Notes under the pieces: model-generated
Database searches by the model: none
Told to the model about the DNA's origin: nothing
Seen by the model: only the letters and a program-made list of their open reading frames with translations
Source: a virus
IMG/VR virus record: IMGVR_UViG_3300036861_000985
Coordinates: 1 to 55,798 of that record
Reading direction: 5' to 3' (one strand)
DNA length: 55,798 bases
Shown: piece after piece, positions 38,711-47,486 of the stretch
Layout of the letters: each line of letters opens with the position of its first letter
Numbering within the stretch: the stretch's first letter is position 1
Made by a program: the position numbers and the translations under genes

Positions 38711-38917
38711 ATGCGCACCCCGGCCGAGAGAAGAAGCGAAACGCTCAGGCGCTTGCGCGGCGCGGTCTACGCGGCCGTCATCGCCGGGGCCACAGACGAC
38801 GAGATCACCCGCGAGATCGAAGACGCTGTGGCCTCCGGCGACGATGACCTTGTCAGAGGAACGTGGGATACGGACTACCCGGGGTCTCGTCGTCGTCGCG
38901 GACTGCGTCGTCGCTAG
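38711..38917 (+). CDS. hypothetical small protein, 68 aa, divergent from GroES
   Basis: ATG 38711 is 10 bases from the plus-strand -10. The protein has a basic N-terminus (ERRSETLRRLRGAVYAAVIAGATDDEITREIED) and a basic tail (SRRRRGLRRR); its middle looks like a small DNA-binding helix pair. It shares the divergent operator and could be a regulator. Function unknown. Confidence 0.6.
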   Translation: MRTPAERRSETLRRLRGAVYAAVIAGATDDEITREIEDAVASGDDDLVRGTWDTDYPGSRRRRGLRRR

Positions 38918-38975
38918 TACCCGGGGTATTCATCGTGCCAGGAAGCGCGACCCACTTCGCCCGGATGCCGGTGCT

Positions 38976-38989
38976 GTCCTAGGTAGGAC
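38976..38989. repeat. palindrome GTCCTA-GG-TAGGAC
   Basis: Perfect 6-bp arms around two bases, one base after the stop of the kinase-like gene and before the plus gene's 3' end. It could be a terminator stem or a binding site; there is no U-tract. Confidence 0.4.
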
Positions 38990-38990
38990 A

Positions 38991-40448
38991 TCACCCGATC
39001 TTGGTGACCCCATTAGGCGGAGGCATCGAGTACACGCGGCCATCCGCGTCGATCGCCAATGCGGGCGCCGTCGTACCGTCCGGAAGTACCTGCATCGCGC
39101 GCTCGCTGATCGTCACGATGCCCGTCGCTGTCCCACGCGGATAGAGTTTGAATCGAACGGCGTCTCCGGGATGAAGATCGCGACCGTTCCGATCCTGCGC
39201 GGGAGCGTACTCCACCGTCGTTTCGAGCGGTGCTGCCGTCGCAGTCTCGGCGCCGCCACGCAGTTCGCTGTACCACCGAAAGGCTGCGCGCTGCGCAGTG
39301 CCGTGCGTCGGGAGCCGCCCATGTCCGGTCGAGACAAGCGCGAAGCTGTCTCCCCACGCAGCGGCGGGATCGCCGCCAGGCTCTTCGCCGCCAGCGCGCT
39401 TCGGCAGAAGCGCTATCTGCGTTAGTGCACCCTCCGGAAGGAGGACCAGCGCCGTGCCCTGAGGCTCACCATCTTTCCACGGGAAGACCACCGAACCGAC
39501 CGGAAGTTCTGCGACATCGGCCGCGCGAAGAAGCGTCATGCCAGCATTTGACACCATGGCGCTCTGCCGGTGGGCTCCGATCGGCAGTTCCGGCACCCTC
39601 ACCCCGTCGTACCGATCGTCGACGAAGACGGCATGGCCGGGGTCGGTGATGACGTTCACGAGGCCGCCGTGATCACCGCGGTACGCGCGACCGATGTTTC
39701 CGCCGTGCACATCGGCGAGCAGGATGCCGTGGTCTTCGAAATAGAAGCGCAGCGCTCCGCCGACGAGGTGGACACCGTTGGTGTTCTCCATCATGTCGAA
39801 GCACCAATCCAAGATCCAGTACAGCACCTGCGCTCGGAACGGGCCGCGTGGCGCGCGACGCGTCAGCGACGTCCTCATGTGCTGGTCTTCGTCTCGCCCA
39901 GACCGGAAGACGTCATCGGCGATCTCGAACGCTACATCGCGCGCCCGATTGTCATCGCCGAGCGGCGCGTGATCCTTCTGCTCGCGAACCAGTGCGGCGG
40001 CAGCCTTGAATGTGTAGACGAGGCGCATCGCCTCTTCGTCTACGTATCGAAGATTGTCGGGCTGATGCAGGCTTGCTCGCTGAATCCCGACGTCATCGGC
40101 TTCTTCGCGCCAAATCACGAAGACGCCGCGGTTCCGAAGTTTCTCAGGGAGCGCGACGATGCGCTCGTAGCGCACGATGCCGTCGGGAAACTCGCCGATC
40201 GAGAGAGCAGACGCAACGAACGCGGCCTCAGTGGGATCGCTCGTCACCTTCATGACGATGCCGTCCGAGTGCGTCGGCATGACGGTGCCGTAGTGGCCGG
40301 TCCCCAGCTCCTCCACCTCGACGCGCTTGCCCTTCGTCGGCGCGCCCACGGTCGTGAGGAGCGGCATACGCTCTTCGCCCACGAGACGCTCCAGGTCGCC
40401 CCAGAACTGCGTGAGCGTCCGATTCACCCAGGCGGGGTTCGGCTGCAT
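38991..40448 (-). CDS. protein-kinase-like phage protein
   Basis: The 485-residue protein has kinase-fold landmarks: a glycine-rich loop (ELGTGHYGTV), a VMK lysine, a catalytic loop ILLADVHGGNIGRA with Asp and Asn, and an ITDPG segment in place of DFG. Phage kinases of this sort phosphorylate host transcription or metabolic proteins. The C-terminal ~150 residues (DLHPGDAVRFKLYPRGTATGIV) look like a separate SH3-type barrel. ATG 40448. An FHA-domain protein, which binds phosphothreonine, lies at 46905. Confidence 0.75.
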   Translation of the reverse strand: MQPNPAWVNRTLTQFWGDLERLVGEERMPLLTTVGAPTKGKRVEVEELGTGHYGTVMPTHSDGIVMKVTSDPTEAAFVASALSIGEFPDGIVRYERIVALPEKLRNRGVFVIWREEADDVGIQRASLHQPDNLRYVDEEAMRLVYTFKAAAALVREQKDHAPLGDDNRARDVAFEIADDVFRSGRDEDQHMRTSLTRRAPRGPFRAQVLYWILDWCFDMMENTNGVHLVGGALRFYFEDHGILLADVHGGNIGRAYRGDHGGLVNVITDPGHAVFVDDRYDGVRVPELPIGAHRQSAMVSNAGMTLLRAADVAELPVGSVVFPWKDGEPQGTALVLLPEGALTQIALLPKRAGGEEPGGDPAAAWGDSFALVSTGHGRLPTHGTAQRAAFRWYSELRGGAETATAAPLETTVEYAPAQDRNGRDLHPGDAVRFKLYPRGTATGIVTISERAMQVLPDGTTAPALAIDADGRVYSMPPPNGVTKIG

Positions 40449-40453
40449 GGCGA

Positions 40454-41401
40454 TCAGTTGTGGCGCCAGTAAACGAAGCCCGACGGCGTGTCGTGCAGCG
40501 TGCCGTCGTAGGGCGAGAGGAAGTGGCCTACGCCGTCCACGTTGACGGCCTCCTGCGCGGCGGCGTCGATGTCGAAGCCCACCATCTCCATCGCCTTGCC
40601 GGTCGCTTCCTCACCGTAGATCTCTTCGAGCCACTGCATCGGATCTTTGAGCTGCGCCTTCGCCTGGCTCTCGGCCAGTTCGTCGATCTGCGCATTCGTG
40701 GGATCGGGACGGTCGCCATCCTCGTCCTCGTCAGGAGCCGTGAAACCTTCCGCCTCGTACGCATCCCAGAAGTCGCCCGGACGCATCTGGTCGGCGTCCT
40801 CGAAGCGCATGTCGTACACGTCGCTGTAGAGCGCGTCGCGGAGCTTGCCCGTGTCGATGTGCGACTCGAGAAAGCTCTTATTGAAAATCTCGGGCTCGTT
40901 CTCGAGATCTTGTTTCACCATCGCGAGTGCCAGCTCTTCGGCCTGGTCTTCGTTTTCGGCGACGTAGTACTCCTCGTGACCCGACTCCACGAGGTAAATC
41001 TTGCCAGCGCCGAAGTCGGCGTAGTGGCTCTCGCGAATCGCGAGGCGGTCCACCCCCAGCTCCTTCGCCATCTCCTTCCCGACGGCATCCTCGTCGTCGA
41101 AGTCGACCTGCTTACGCGCTGCGCGCTTCGGGTTCCTCTTGGCCATGGCCAAGCCTACCACGCGCGTCGCTTGATCGTCATGCGCGTCCCAGTCGTCGGG
41201 ACGACCCCACGCTCCGCGGCCGAACCTGAAGCCGTTGTCCTTGAACCACTTCTTCTCGACGGCGCTCGTGAGCCGACCGAGCTTCATGACCCAGCCATGC
41301 ACGTACGGAGAGTGGGGCGGGTTGCCGCTCCACAGGACGCGCTTGAACTTCTCGCCGAGAAGAGAGTCTGGGATCGGCGTCTTCGTCAGCAGCGTATCCA
41401 C
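40454..41401 (-). CDS. hypothetical acidic protein, 315 aa
   Basis: Starts at GTG 41401 just after the preceding stop. N-terminal helical part, then an acidic middle with phage-type sequence (IYLVESGHEEYYVAENEDQAEE), a repeated-looking helical region with many Asp/Glu, and a C-terminus with VGHFLSPYDGTLHD. It may be a scaffold or decoy protein; no family recognised. Confidence 0.65.
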   Translation of the reverse strand: MDTLLTKTPIPDSLLGEKFKRVLWSGNPPHSPYVHGWVMKLGRLTSAVEKKWFKDNGFRFGRGAWGRPDDWDAHDDQATRVVGLAMAKRNPKRAARKQVDFDDEDAVGKEMAKELGVDRLAIRESHYADFGAGKIYLVESGHEEYYVAENEDQAEELALAMVKQDLENEPEIFNKSFLESHIDTGKLRDALYSDVYDMRFEDADQMRPGDFWDAYEAEGFTAPDEDEDGDRPDPTNAQIDELAESQAKAQLKDPMQWLEEIYGEEATGKAMEMVGFDIDAAAQEAVNVDGVGHFLSPYDGTLHDTPSGFVYWRHN

Positions 41402-41403
41402 CG

Positions 41404-41601
41404 CTAGCTGATGTTCCTCTTCGCCTGCATCGCGTTGCGCGCTTCGCGAACGAAGTCCTGCGGCTCCATCTGCTTGAACTTCTCGCACATGGGCATCGCG
41501 TGACTGAGCCCGTCCGGGCGCCCGCTCACGTCCATCGTGTACCCGAAGTCCTTGCCGCAGAAAGGACACTCGCCGATGCGGCTGCCCCGAGCGAACGCCA
41601 T
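41404..41601 (-). CDS. zinc-ribbon protein, 65 aa
   Basis: The CPFCGKDFGY pair and a later Cys give one likely zinc site, followed by a helix (QDFVREARNAMQAK). ATG 41601. Function unknown. Confidence 0.7.
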   Translation of the reverse strand: MAFARGSRIGECPFCGKDFGYTMDVSGRPDGLSHAMPMCEKFKQMEPQDFVREARNAMQAKRNIS

Positions 41602-41706
41602 TTAGTGACCGGTCAGGCTGTAGGCGATCCACGTGATGAGCGTAGCCCACAGCAGCACGGAGCACGACCAGAACACGGCTCGCTCTGCCTTGCCCACGTT
41701 GCCCAT
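41602..41706 (-). CDS. very small membrane protein, 34 aa
   Basis: From ATG 41706 the frame gives MGNVGKAERAVFW then a hydrophobic helix (CSVLLWATLITWIAYSL) and ends at TAA 41602. Codons and position immediately next to the SNF2 stop fit a true microprotein. Function unknown. Confidence 0.65.
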   Translation of the reverse strand: MGNVGKAERAVFWSCSVLLWATLITWIAYSLTGH

Positions 41707-41708
41707 GC

Positions 41709-44165
41709 TCAACTCTCCGCGTCGAACCAGTCGAACGCCGGCTCCACTGCGCCGCCCGGGTTCGCCGCGAGCGCTGACGTGAAGAGCGAGCCGAAGACGG
41801 CCGAGACCGCGTCCTCCTCGCTCATCGCGACGCCGTCGACGACTGCGGCGATCGTCGAGACCTTGTCCTTGAGGAGGTTCGAGATCGCGACGTCGATCGT
41901 GCCGGCGCCGTCCATGTAGGTGATCTGCACCGCGTTCTTCTGCCCGATGCGGTGGATGCGGTCCTCTGCCTGCACGAGGTCTGCCGGGCGCCACGCGCGC
42001 TCGATGAACAGCATTTCCTGCGCGGCCGTCAGCGTGATACCGACGCCAGCCGCGAGGATCGAGCAGACGATGACGTCGAGGTCTCCACCCTGGAACGCGT
42101 CGATGCTCACCTGACGCGTCGGCTGCGGATCGCTGCCGAGGATCGTGCCGACACGCAGGCCGGCCTCGCGCAGCTCGCTGATGATCTCCTGGAGCGCCGA
42201 TGCGTGATGCCCCATGACGACGAGCGGCCGACCGGTGCTCTCCTTGTGCTCCTTGATCCACTCGACGGCCGCCGGTGCCTTACCCTCGGCCGCGAGGCGA
42301 CGCAGCGCCGTCATCTTCACGAGAGCCTCGGCCTTGCGAGCAGCGTTGACCGCCTTCGGACCGCCTTGCTGCCGTACCCACTCGATGAACTCCTCGACGG
42401 CGAAGCGATAGGCCTTCGCGCGCTCTTCTTCGAGAACGACCTCCATGCTCCCGCGCTGCTTCTCCGGCAGGTCTTGCAGCACCTCGGCCTTGAGACGGCG
42501 GAGCATGTACTTCCCGACGATGCGCTCGTGCAGTTCCTGCTCGTTGCTGCTGCCCGAGAAGTCCCAGCCGAAGCGGCCCCTGTAGCCAGCGCAGTAGCGG
42601 AGGCCGAACGAGAAGAACTTGTCCCACGTCTTCGGGTCGATGATGTGCAGGAGCGGCCACAGCTCGTTCGGGCGGTTCAGGATGGGCGTGCCGGTGAGCA
42701 AAAGCCTGCGACGCACATGACGAGCGATCGTCGCGCCGGCTGCGGCGCGCTTCGAGCCCGCGTACACCATCTCGCCGCCACCTTCGGACGTCGGACCGAC
42801 GTCAGCGTCCTTGGCGCCCTTCTTCTTCAGCTTGAGCGTCTTGAGGTAGTGCGCTTCGTCGGCGACGAGCGTCGTCCACTTCCGCGAGAGCAACGTCTCG
42901 ACATGCGCATCGACGATGTCGTAGTTGCAGATGACGACGTCCGCGACGAGCGTGCGAGGATCGATCGGCTTGCGACCCGAGATGATCTGCGACGTCAGCT
43001 CGGGACGCCACCTCGCGATCTCTCTCACCCAGTTCACGCGCAGCGTCGCGGGGCACAACACGAGCACCGGCGGGTCCACCGCGATGATCGACTGCAGGGT
43101 CTTGCCGGTGCCTTGCTCATCGGCCAGCAGCCCAGACCCCACGCTGTCCATCCAGCGCACACCTTCGATCTGATAGTTGAACATCGTCTCGGGGATCTTT
43201 CGATCCACCGGCGGCAACTTCTCCGGTGCCTGCGCTCCCGCGGCGTGCGCGTCATCGCGCTCTGTCTTGTCCGCCTGCGCCTCGATCGCCTTCACCTCGG
43301 ACGCCGGCAACGGACGCACCTCCGCGAGCGAGAGGAACTCGAAACCGCGACGGCCAGGGATCTTCAACCCGACGCGCGGCGCGCTGTCGCTCCCGCCGAC
43401 CCAGCCGACCTCGTACTCCTTGCCGTCCGGACCGATGACCCGGTCGCCCTTCGTGACCTTGACGGGCGCCGGCTTCTCGCCGGTCTGCTCGGTCGGCGGA
43501 CCCGCAGGCGGCGTCACCGGCGGCGCGACGGGCTGGGCCACCATGGGAATCGGGAACGCGCTCCCGTCCGCGTCGAGCGCGATCTCTCCCGGGAAGCCCG
43601 CGACGAGCGCGTTGATCGCCTCTTGCAACCGGTCTTTCGGCACCGACCAATGCGGCGCCGGGTGCTTCGAGAAACGGCGCCCAGGGACGTTCTTGATCGC
43701 CGCGACGAACGCCGCGTTGTAGGGCGTGAAGATGCGCAGGTCGTTGCCGGCCGCCTCGATGCGGACCTGACTCCCCGAGAAGTGCATCTCGGCGATCTTC
43801 CCCGCCGTCGTGTGGTAGCCGGCCGCCTGCGCGATCCCGTGCGCGGCCGTGAGCGCTTCCTTCGAATGCGGACCGCCGAACTCGGCGGCGATGGCGGCGT
43901 GCCAGATCGCGCGCTGGACGGCGCCCTTCGTGTCCCCGGAGCGCAGGTACGGCAGCACGTCCGCCTTCAACTTCTCCGGCGCCGTGTCCACCATCAGCTC
44001 GAGCTTCTCCCGGTCCACGGGACCAGGCGCGCCGACCACACCGTACTTCCCCCGACAGTCCGGTCCGGCGCCAGCCTCGACGCTCACCGCGTCCACGAGC
44101 GGGCGGTCACAGAACACGCACCGCGTCGCCATCTGGCGCGTGTTGATCGCGTCTTCGTAGCTCAT
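41709..44165 (-). CDS. SMARCAL1/SNF2-like helicase with N-terminal zinc module
   Basis: The 818-residue protein starts with a DUF6011-type zinc motif (CVFCDRPLVD...GPDC), followed by a HARP-like beta region (~residues 110-190), a Pro-rich linker and an SNF2 motor: DEQGTGKT, DEAH, LTGTPILNRPNELW and QAEDRIHRIGQ. SMARCAL1-type enzymes anneal or reverse forks on DNA. Start ATG 44165 is chosen; the frame is open to 44258 through the operator, which would add a NLSDR stretch and is less likely. Confidence 0.88.
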   Translation of the reverse strand: MSYEDAINTRQMATRCVFCDRPLVDAVSVEAGAGPDCRGKYGVVGAPGPVDREKLELMVDTAPEKLKADVLPYLRSGDTKGAVQRAIWHAAIAAEFGGPHSKEALTAAHGIAQAAGYHTTAGKIAEMHFSGSQVRIEAAGNDLRIFTPYNAAFVAAIKNVPGRRFSKHPAPHWSVPKDRLQEAINALVAGFPGEIALDADGSAFPIPMVAQPVAPPVTPPAGPPTEQTGEKPAPVKVTKGDRVIGPDGKEYEVGWVGGSDSAPRVGLKIPGRRGFEFLSLAEVRPLPASEVKAIEAQADKTERDDAHAAGAQAPEKLPPVDRKIPETMFNYQIEGVRWMDSVGSGLLADEQGTGKTLQSIIAVDPPVLVLCPATLRVNWVREIARWRPELTSQIISGRKPIDPRTLVADVVICNYDIVDAHVETLLSRKWTTLVADEAHYLKTLKLKKKGAKDADVGPTSEGGGEMVYAGSKRAAAGATIARHVRRRLLLTGTPILNRPNELWPLLHIIDPKTWDKFFSFGLRYCAGYRGRFGWDFSGSSNEQELHERIVGKYMLRRLKAEVLQDLPEKQRGSMEVVLEEERAKAYRFAVEEFIEWVRQQGGPKAVNAARKAEALVKMTALRRLAAEGKAPAAVEWIKEHKESTGRPLVVMGHHASALQEIISELREAGLRVGTILGSDPQPTRQVSIDAFQGGDLDVIVCSILAAGVGITLTAAQEMLFIERAWRPADLVQAEDRIHRIGQKNAVQITYMDGAGTIDVAISNLLKDKVSTIAAVVDGVAMSEEDAVSAVFGSLFTSALAANPGGAVEPAFDWFDAES

Positions 44166-44231
44166 GGAACGGCCGCCGGAAGCATGGCCCGAGGCTACCA
44201 CACGGCCCGTGTCACCGTCCACGCTCGACAT

Positions 44232-44251
44232 CCTGTCCGACAGGTTATCAA
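44232..44251. promoter_or_regulatory. operator palindrome upstream of the SNF2 helicase gene
   Basis: Perfect CCTGTCCGACAGG at 44232-44244, next to TTGATA (minus, 44251-44246). No convincing -10 lies 17 bases away on the minus strand. On the plus strand TGGTCA (44252-44257) with TAGAGT (44275-44280) may drive the gene at 44289. Confidence 0.6.
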
Positions 44252-44288
44252 TGGTCAAGCGCTTTCGAACGCGCTAGAGTCCTGTGCG

Positions 44289-44672
44289 ATGAGCGACAGC
44301 CCCGACTACCCTCCCGTCATCTGGTTCGTGTGGACCATCCACGAGGCGCTACGCCGCCTCGGATTCATCTCCGACGACATCTTCGTCCACGCCGATCCTC
44401 TCGGTACCGTCGCCGTCGAGCTGCGCACGCAAAACAAGTCCTTCAGCGCCGTCGTCGGTCCCTCCGGCATGACGCAGGCCGGCTTCGTCGCTGCCTGGTA
44501 TGACTTCGCCACCAACCTCAGCTCAAACAAGATCTCGCAAGACGACCTCGTCAAGCGCTGGGACGAGTCGCGCGCGAAGCACGACCCCTCGTTCATCACC
44601 GCGCTTCTCAACGCAGGCTTCACGTTCCCGCGCGAGAACGAAGACGAACCGAAGCCGGCCGACCTGAACTGA
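44289..44672 (+). CDS. hypothetical protein, 127 aa
   Basis: ATG 44289 is nine bases after a TAGAGT -10-like box, divergent from the SNF2 helicase. N-terminal helices with Trp and Phe (VIWFVWTIHEALRRLGF), a beta hairpin (GTVAVELRTQNKSFSAVV), then helices and an acidic tail. Function unknown. Confidence 0.65.
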   Translation: MSDSPDYPPVIWFVWTIHEALRRLGFISDDIFVHADPLGTVAVELRTQNKSFSAVVGPSGMTQAGFVAAWYDFATNLSSNKISQDDLVKRWDESRAKHDPSFITALLNAGFTFPRENEDEPKPADLN

Positions 44673-44725
44673 TCGTGACCACGCCATCACTTGCGCAAAA
44701 GCACTGAGGTGACGGCTTCTCGGAG

Positions 44726-45853
44726 CTACGCAGCGACACTGCGCGCCTCCCGCAGGCTGAGCCCCAGCCTGTACACATTCCGCGCCGCATTTACGTCGCG
44801 GTCCAGCACCAGCCCGCACCCGGGGCACTCGTGTACCCGAACCGACAGGTCCTTCGGCACGTGTGCCTGACAGTCCGAGCACGTCTGCGAAGTCCCGCGC
44901 GGGTCCACCAGCACTACCTCGCGGCCGGCGCTTTCAGCCTTGCTCACGAGGATGCTGATGAACTGCGTCCAGCCCGCGTCGTGTACCGACTTGGCTAGCG
45001 CTCCCGCTGCGAGACCCTTCACGTTCAAGTCTTCCACCGCGATCCAGTCGTTCTGTTTCACCAGGCGCAGCGCGATCTTCCGATGATCGTCACGACGCTG
45101 CCGCGCCACTTTCAGGTGCAGTTTTGCGAGCACCGCCTTCGTCTTCTTGCGACGGTTGCTGCCGCGCTTCTTCGTTGACAGCTCGCGCTGAAGCTCCGCG
45201 AGCCGCTCCTGCGCATGCCGGCCTCGGCGCTCGTTCTCGATGAGCGTGCCGTCGCTGAGAGCAGCGAACGTCATTAGTCCCAGGTCGATGCCGATGCCGC
45301 GCCCGGTAGCCAGTAGCGGCTTCGCCGCGACGTCGGCGCAGACGAAGTCGGCGTACCAGTGGTCGTCGCCAAGACGGATGATGCGAATCTGTTTGAGCTT
45401 CCCCTCGTGTTCACGGTGGAGCTTGATTTTGACGTTGCCGATACCGTGGACGTAGAGACGCTTGCCGCCGGACACGAGACGGACACCATTGCGATGGGCC
45501 GCGTCCTTGAATGTGAAACTGTGGTACCGGTCGCGAGACTTAAAGCGAGGGTAGCCAGGCTTCTCACCGGATTTACAGCGGCGGAAGAATGACTTGAACG
45601 CGAGGTCCGCGCGCAGAACGACATCTTGGAGCAAATGGAAGTGGACGTCGCCGTAGTCAGGGTCGGCGTCACGGATGGCCTTGAGCTGCGTGTCCTGCAT
45701 CTTCTTGCTGACCGAAATGCTCTGGCGCTTCCATGCGGTGCTGCGCTCTTCGATGCAGGCGTTGTAGAGACCGCGCAGAAGCCAGAGCGTTCTAAAGAGC
45801 GCAAAACTCTGTGAGCGCGACGGGTACAGGCGGTAGCGGTAGACGCGGTTCAC
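44726..45853 (-). mobile_element. tnpB: TnpB (IS200/IS605-type, solitary)
   Basis: The 375-residue TnpB is an RNA-guided nuclease ancestral to Cas12. RuvC residues lie in GIDLGLMTFAALSDG (Asp), IAVEDLNVKG (Glu) and LDRDVNAARN (Asp); a zinc ribbon reads CSDCQAH then CPGCG. The N-terminus (YRYRLYPSRSQ) is typical. There is no tnpA, so the element is of the IS1341 type. It lies in the gap before the RNA ligase promoter. GTG start at 45853; the guide RNA would come from its 3' end and the bases downstream, about 44600-44800. Confidence 0.9.
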
Positions 45854-45884
45854 TCTCGTTGAATCCTACCACCTGGATGCCGCT

Positions 45885-45897
45885 GGCGCCTAACGCC
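45885..45897. repeat. small hairpin, possible left end of the TnpB element
   Basis: GGCG-CCTAA-CGCC lies 30 bases upstream of tnpB. IS200/IS605 ends carry subterminal hairpins, so this may mark the element's left end, but no conserved target motif could be fixed. Confidence 0.35.
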
Positions 45898-45920
45898 GCA
45901 GACACCTGCCCGTAGCTGCG

Positions 45921-45949
45921 TTGACAACCTGTCCGACAGGTTGTAGACT
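45921..45949 (+). promoter_or_regulatory. operator-type promoter of the RNA ligase operon
   Basis: TTGACA (45921-45926), one base, the perfect palindrome CCTGTCCGACAGG (45928-45940), three bases, TAGACT (45944-45949). The spacer is exactly 17 bp. ATG 45959 begins ten bases after the -10, so the message is leaderless or nearly so. This is the clearest example of the promoter family. Confidence 0.88.
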
Positions 45950-45958
45950 GCGACGATC

Positions 45959-46825
45959 ATGTCCTATATGCACGTCGAAAACCTGTACAGGCCGAGTGCC
46001 CAGGTCATCCTCCTCTTCCGCGAGTGCTACGCGCTCGAGAAGCTGCACGGCACCTCCGCGCACATCGCGTGGCGCGACGGGAAGGTCTGGCTCTCGCCGG
46101 GCGGCGAGTCCGCGGACCGGTTCCGGCGTCTCTTCGACGAGGCGGCTCTCGCGGCGGCGTTCGAGAAGCTCGGTCATCCGAGCGTGATCGTCTACGGCGA
46201 GGCCTACGGCGGCAGCCAGCAGAAGCAGGCATGGCGCTACGGCAAGGAGCTGCGCTTCGCTGCGTTCGAGGTGCAGATCGGCGAGCACTTCGTGAACGTT
46301 CCGGTCGCGGACGAGATCGTGAAGGGCCTCGGCTTGGAGTTCGTGCACTACAAGCGGATCCCGACCGACCTCGCCGCGATCGACGCCGAGCGCGACGCGC
46401 CGTCGGAGCAAGCTCGCCGCAACGGTGTCGAGGGCGACCAGCCGCGCGAGGGCGTCGTGCTGCGTCCGCTCATCGAGCTGCGCGACAACAGCGGTAGCCG
46501 GATCATCTCGAAGCACAAGCGCGACGAGGAGCGCGAGACGAAGACGCCGCGCGAGGTCGTCGACCCGGCGAAGCTCGCCGTGCTCACGAAGGCGACCGAG
46601 ATTGCCGAGGAGTGGGCCACGCCGACTCGGCTCGAGCACATCCTACAGAAGATGCCGCCCGAGACGAGCATCGAGAAGATGCGCGAGGTCATCGCGGCGA
46701 TGACGGAGGACGTCCTTCGCGAGGGCGCGGGCGAGCTGGTGGACAGCCGCGAGGCTCGTGCGGCGATCGGCAAGCGGACCGCGACGCTCTTCAAGGAGCG
46801 GCTGCAGAGCACGCTCAAGGGCTGA
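45959..46825 (+). CDS. RNA ligase, Rnl2-like
   Basis: The 288-residue protein has the nucleotidyltransferase motifs of RNA ligases. Motif I is LEKLHGTSAHIAW with the adenylated Lys. GEAYGGSQQK and LRFAAFEV correspond to motif III/IIIa, EGVVLRP to motif IV and ISKHKR to motif V. The C-terminal ~90 helical residues resemble the extra domain of Deinococcus-type or T4 Rnl2-like enzymes that seal nicked RNA. Phages use such ligases to repair host-cleaved tRNAs. First gene of the plus-strand operon. Confidence 0.9.
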   Translation: MSYMHVENLYRPSAQVILLFRECYALEKLHGTSAHIAWRDGKVWLSPGGESADRFRRLFDEAALAAAFEKLGHPSVIVYGEAYGGSQQKQAWRYGKELRFAAFEVQIGEHFVNVPVADEIVKGLGLEFVHYKRIPTDLAAIDAERDAPSEQARRNGVEGDQPREGVVLRPLIELRDNSGSRIISKHKRDEERETKTPREVVDPAKLAVLTKATEIAEEWATPTRLEHILQKMPPETSIEKMREVIAAMTEDVLREGAGELVDSREARAAIGKRTATLFKERLQSTLKG

Positions 46826-46904
46826 CGCTGTGACAACTGCATCGGACTAACGAGAACCAGGCGGGCTCCTCCTCGTCTTCGACATCTACAAAGACAATGC
46901 ACTC

Positions 46905-47486
46905 ATGCGCCGAACGCAGGTGCAGACGTCACGATCGAAGACCGTCGTCAAAATCGGGAAGCTACAGTCCGCCGACCTCAGACTCGAAGACGACAAGGTC
47001 TCGCGCATGCATGCGGTGATCGAGGTCCAGGGCGACGACCTGAGCGGCTACTGGGTCCACGCCATCGATCTCGGCTCGGAAGCCGGCTTCTACGTCAACG
47101 ATCAGAGGCGCAAGGCGATCAAGGTCCGTCTCGTCTCCGGCGATCGCCTACACATCAGCCCGTTCACGGTGATCGTGTACTTCGACGGCGCGCCCGAGAC
47201 GCCGCTCGTCGCGCCGCACGAGAAGCAGGCAGCACGCTACCCAGAGCACGAGAAGATGAACGCGCTCCTCGGCAAGCGCGACGCCGTCGCGCGCTTCCTC
47301 GAATGGATGGAGACGACGGGCTACGTGATCTGCATCGCTCAGCGTGTCGGCGGCTACCGCGACAGCACGGCTACGTACGAGCCCGTCCGCAAGACGGCCG
47401 AGGAGTGGCTCGCTGACCATTTCGGAATCGACCTTCAGAAGATCGCCGCCGAAAAGGCCGCGATGCTCGCAGCACGAAAGGCATGA
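46905..47486 (+). CDS. FHA-domain protein
   Basis: Residues ~14-85 form a forkhead-associated domain: VVKIGKLQSADLRLEDDKVSRMHAVIEV, with the S-R-x-H core that reads phosphothreonine. The C-terminal ~75 residues (DAVARFLEWMETTGYVICIA, AEEWLADHFGIDLQKI) are a small helical domain found in phage proteins. It could bind a target phosphorylated by the kinase-like protein at 38991. ATG at 46905. Confidence 0.8.
   Translation: MRRTQVQTSRSKTVVKIGKLQSADLRLEDDKVSRMHAVIEVQGDDLSGYWVHAIDLGSEAGFYVNDQRRKAIKVRLVSGDRLHISPFTVIVYFDGAPETPLVAPHEKQAARYPEHEKMNALLGKRDAVARFLEWMETTGYVICIAQRVGGYRDSTATYEPVRKTAEEWLADHFGIDLQKIAAEKAAMLAARKA

Noticed and set aside
44166-44258. N-terminal extension of the SNF2 helicase through the operator (NLSDR)
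   Set aside because: The operator happens to be open in this frame at several genes. Using it as a coding start would put the start codon inside the promoter.
41952-44672. A 906-residue open frame on the plus strand opposite the SNF2 helicase
   Set aside because: It is an antisense shadow: Arg/His/Leu-rich with no domain, while the minus frame has complete SNF2 motifs. GC-rich codon bias leaves long stop-free frames on the other strand.
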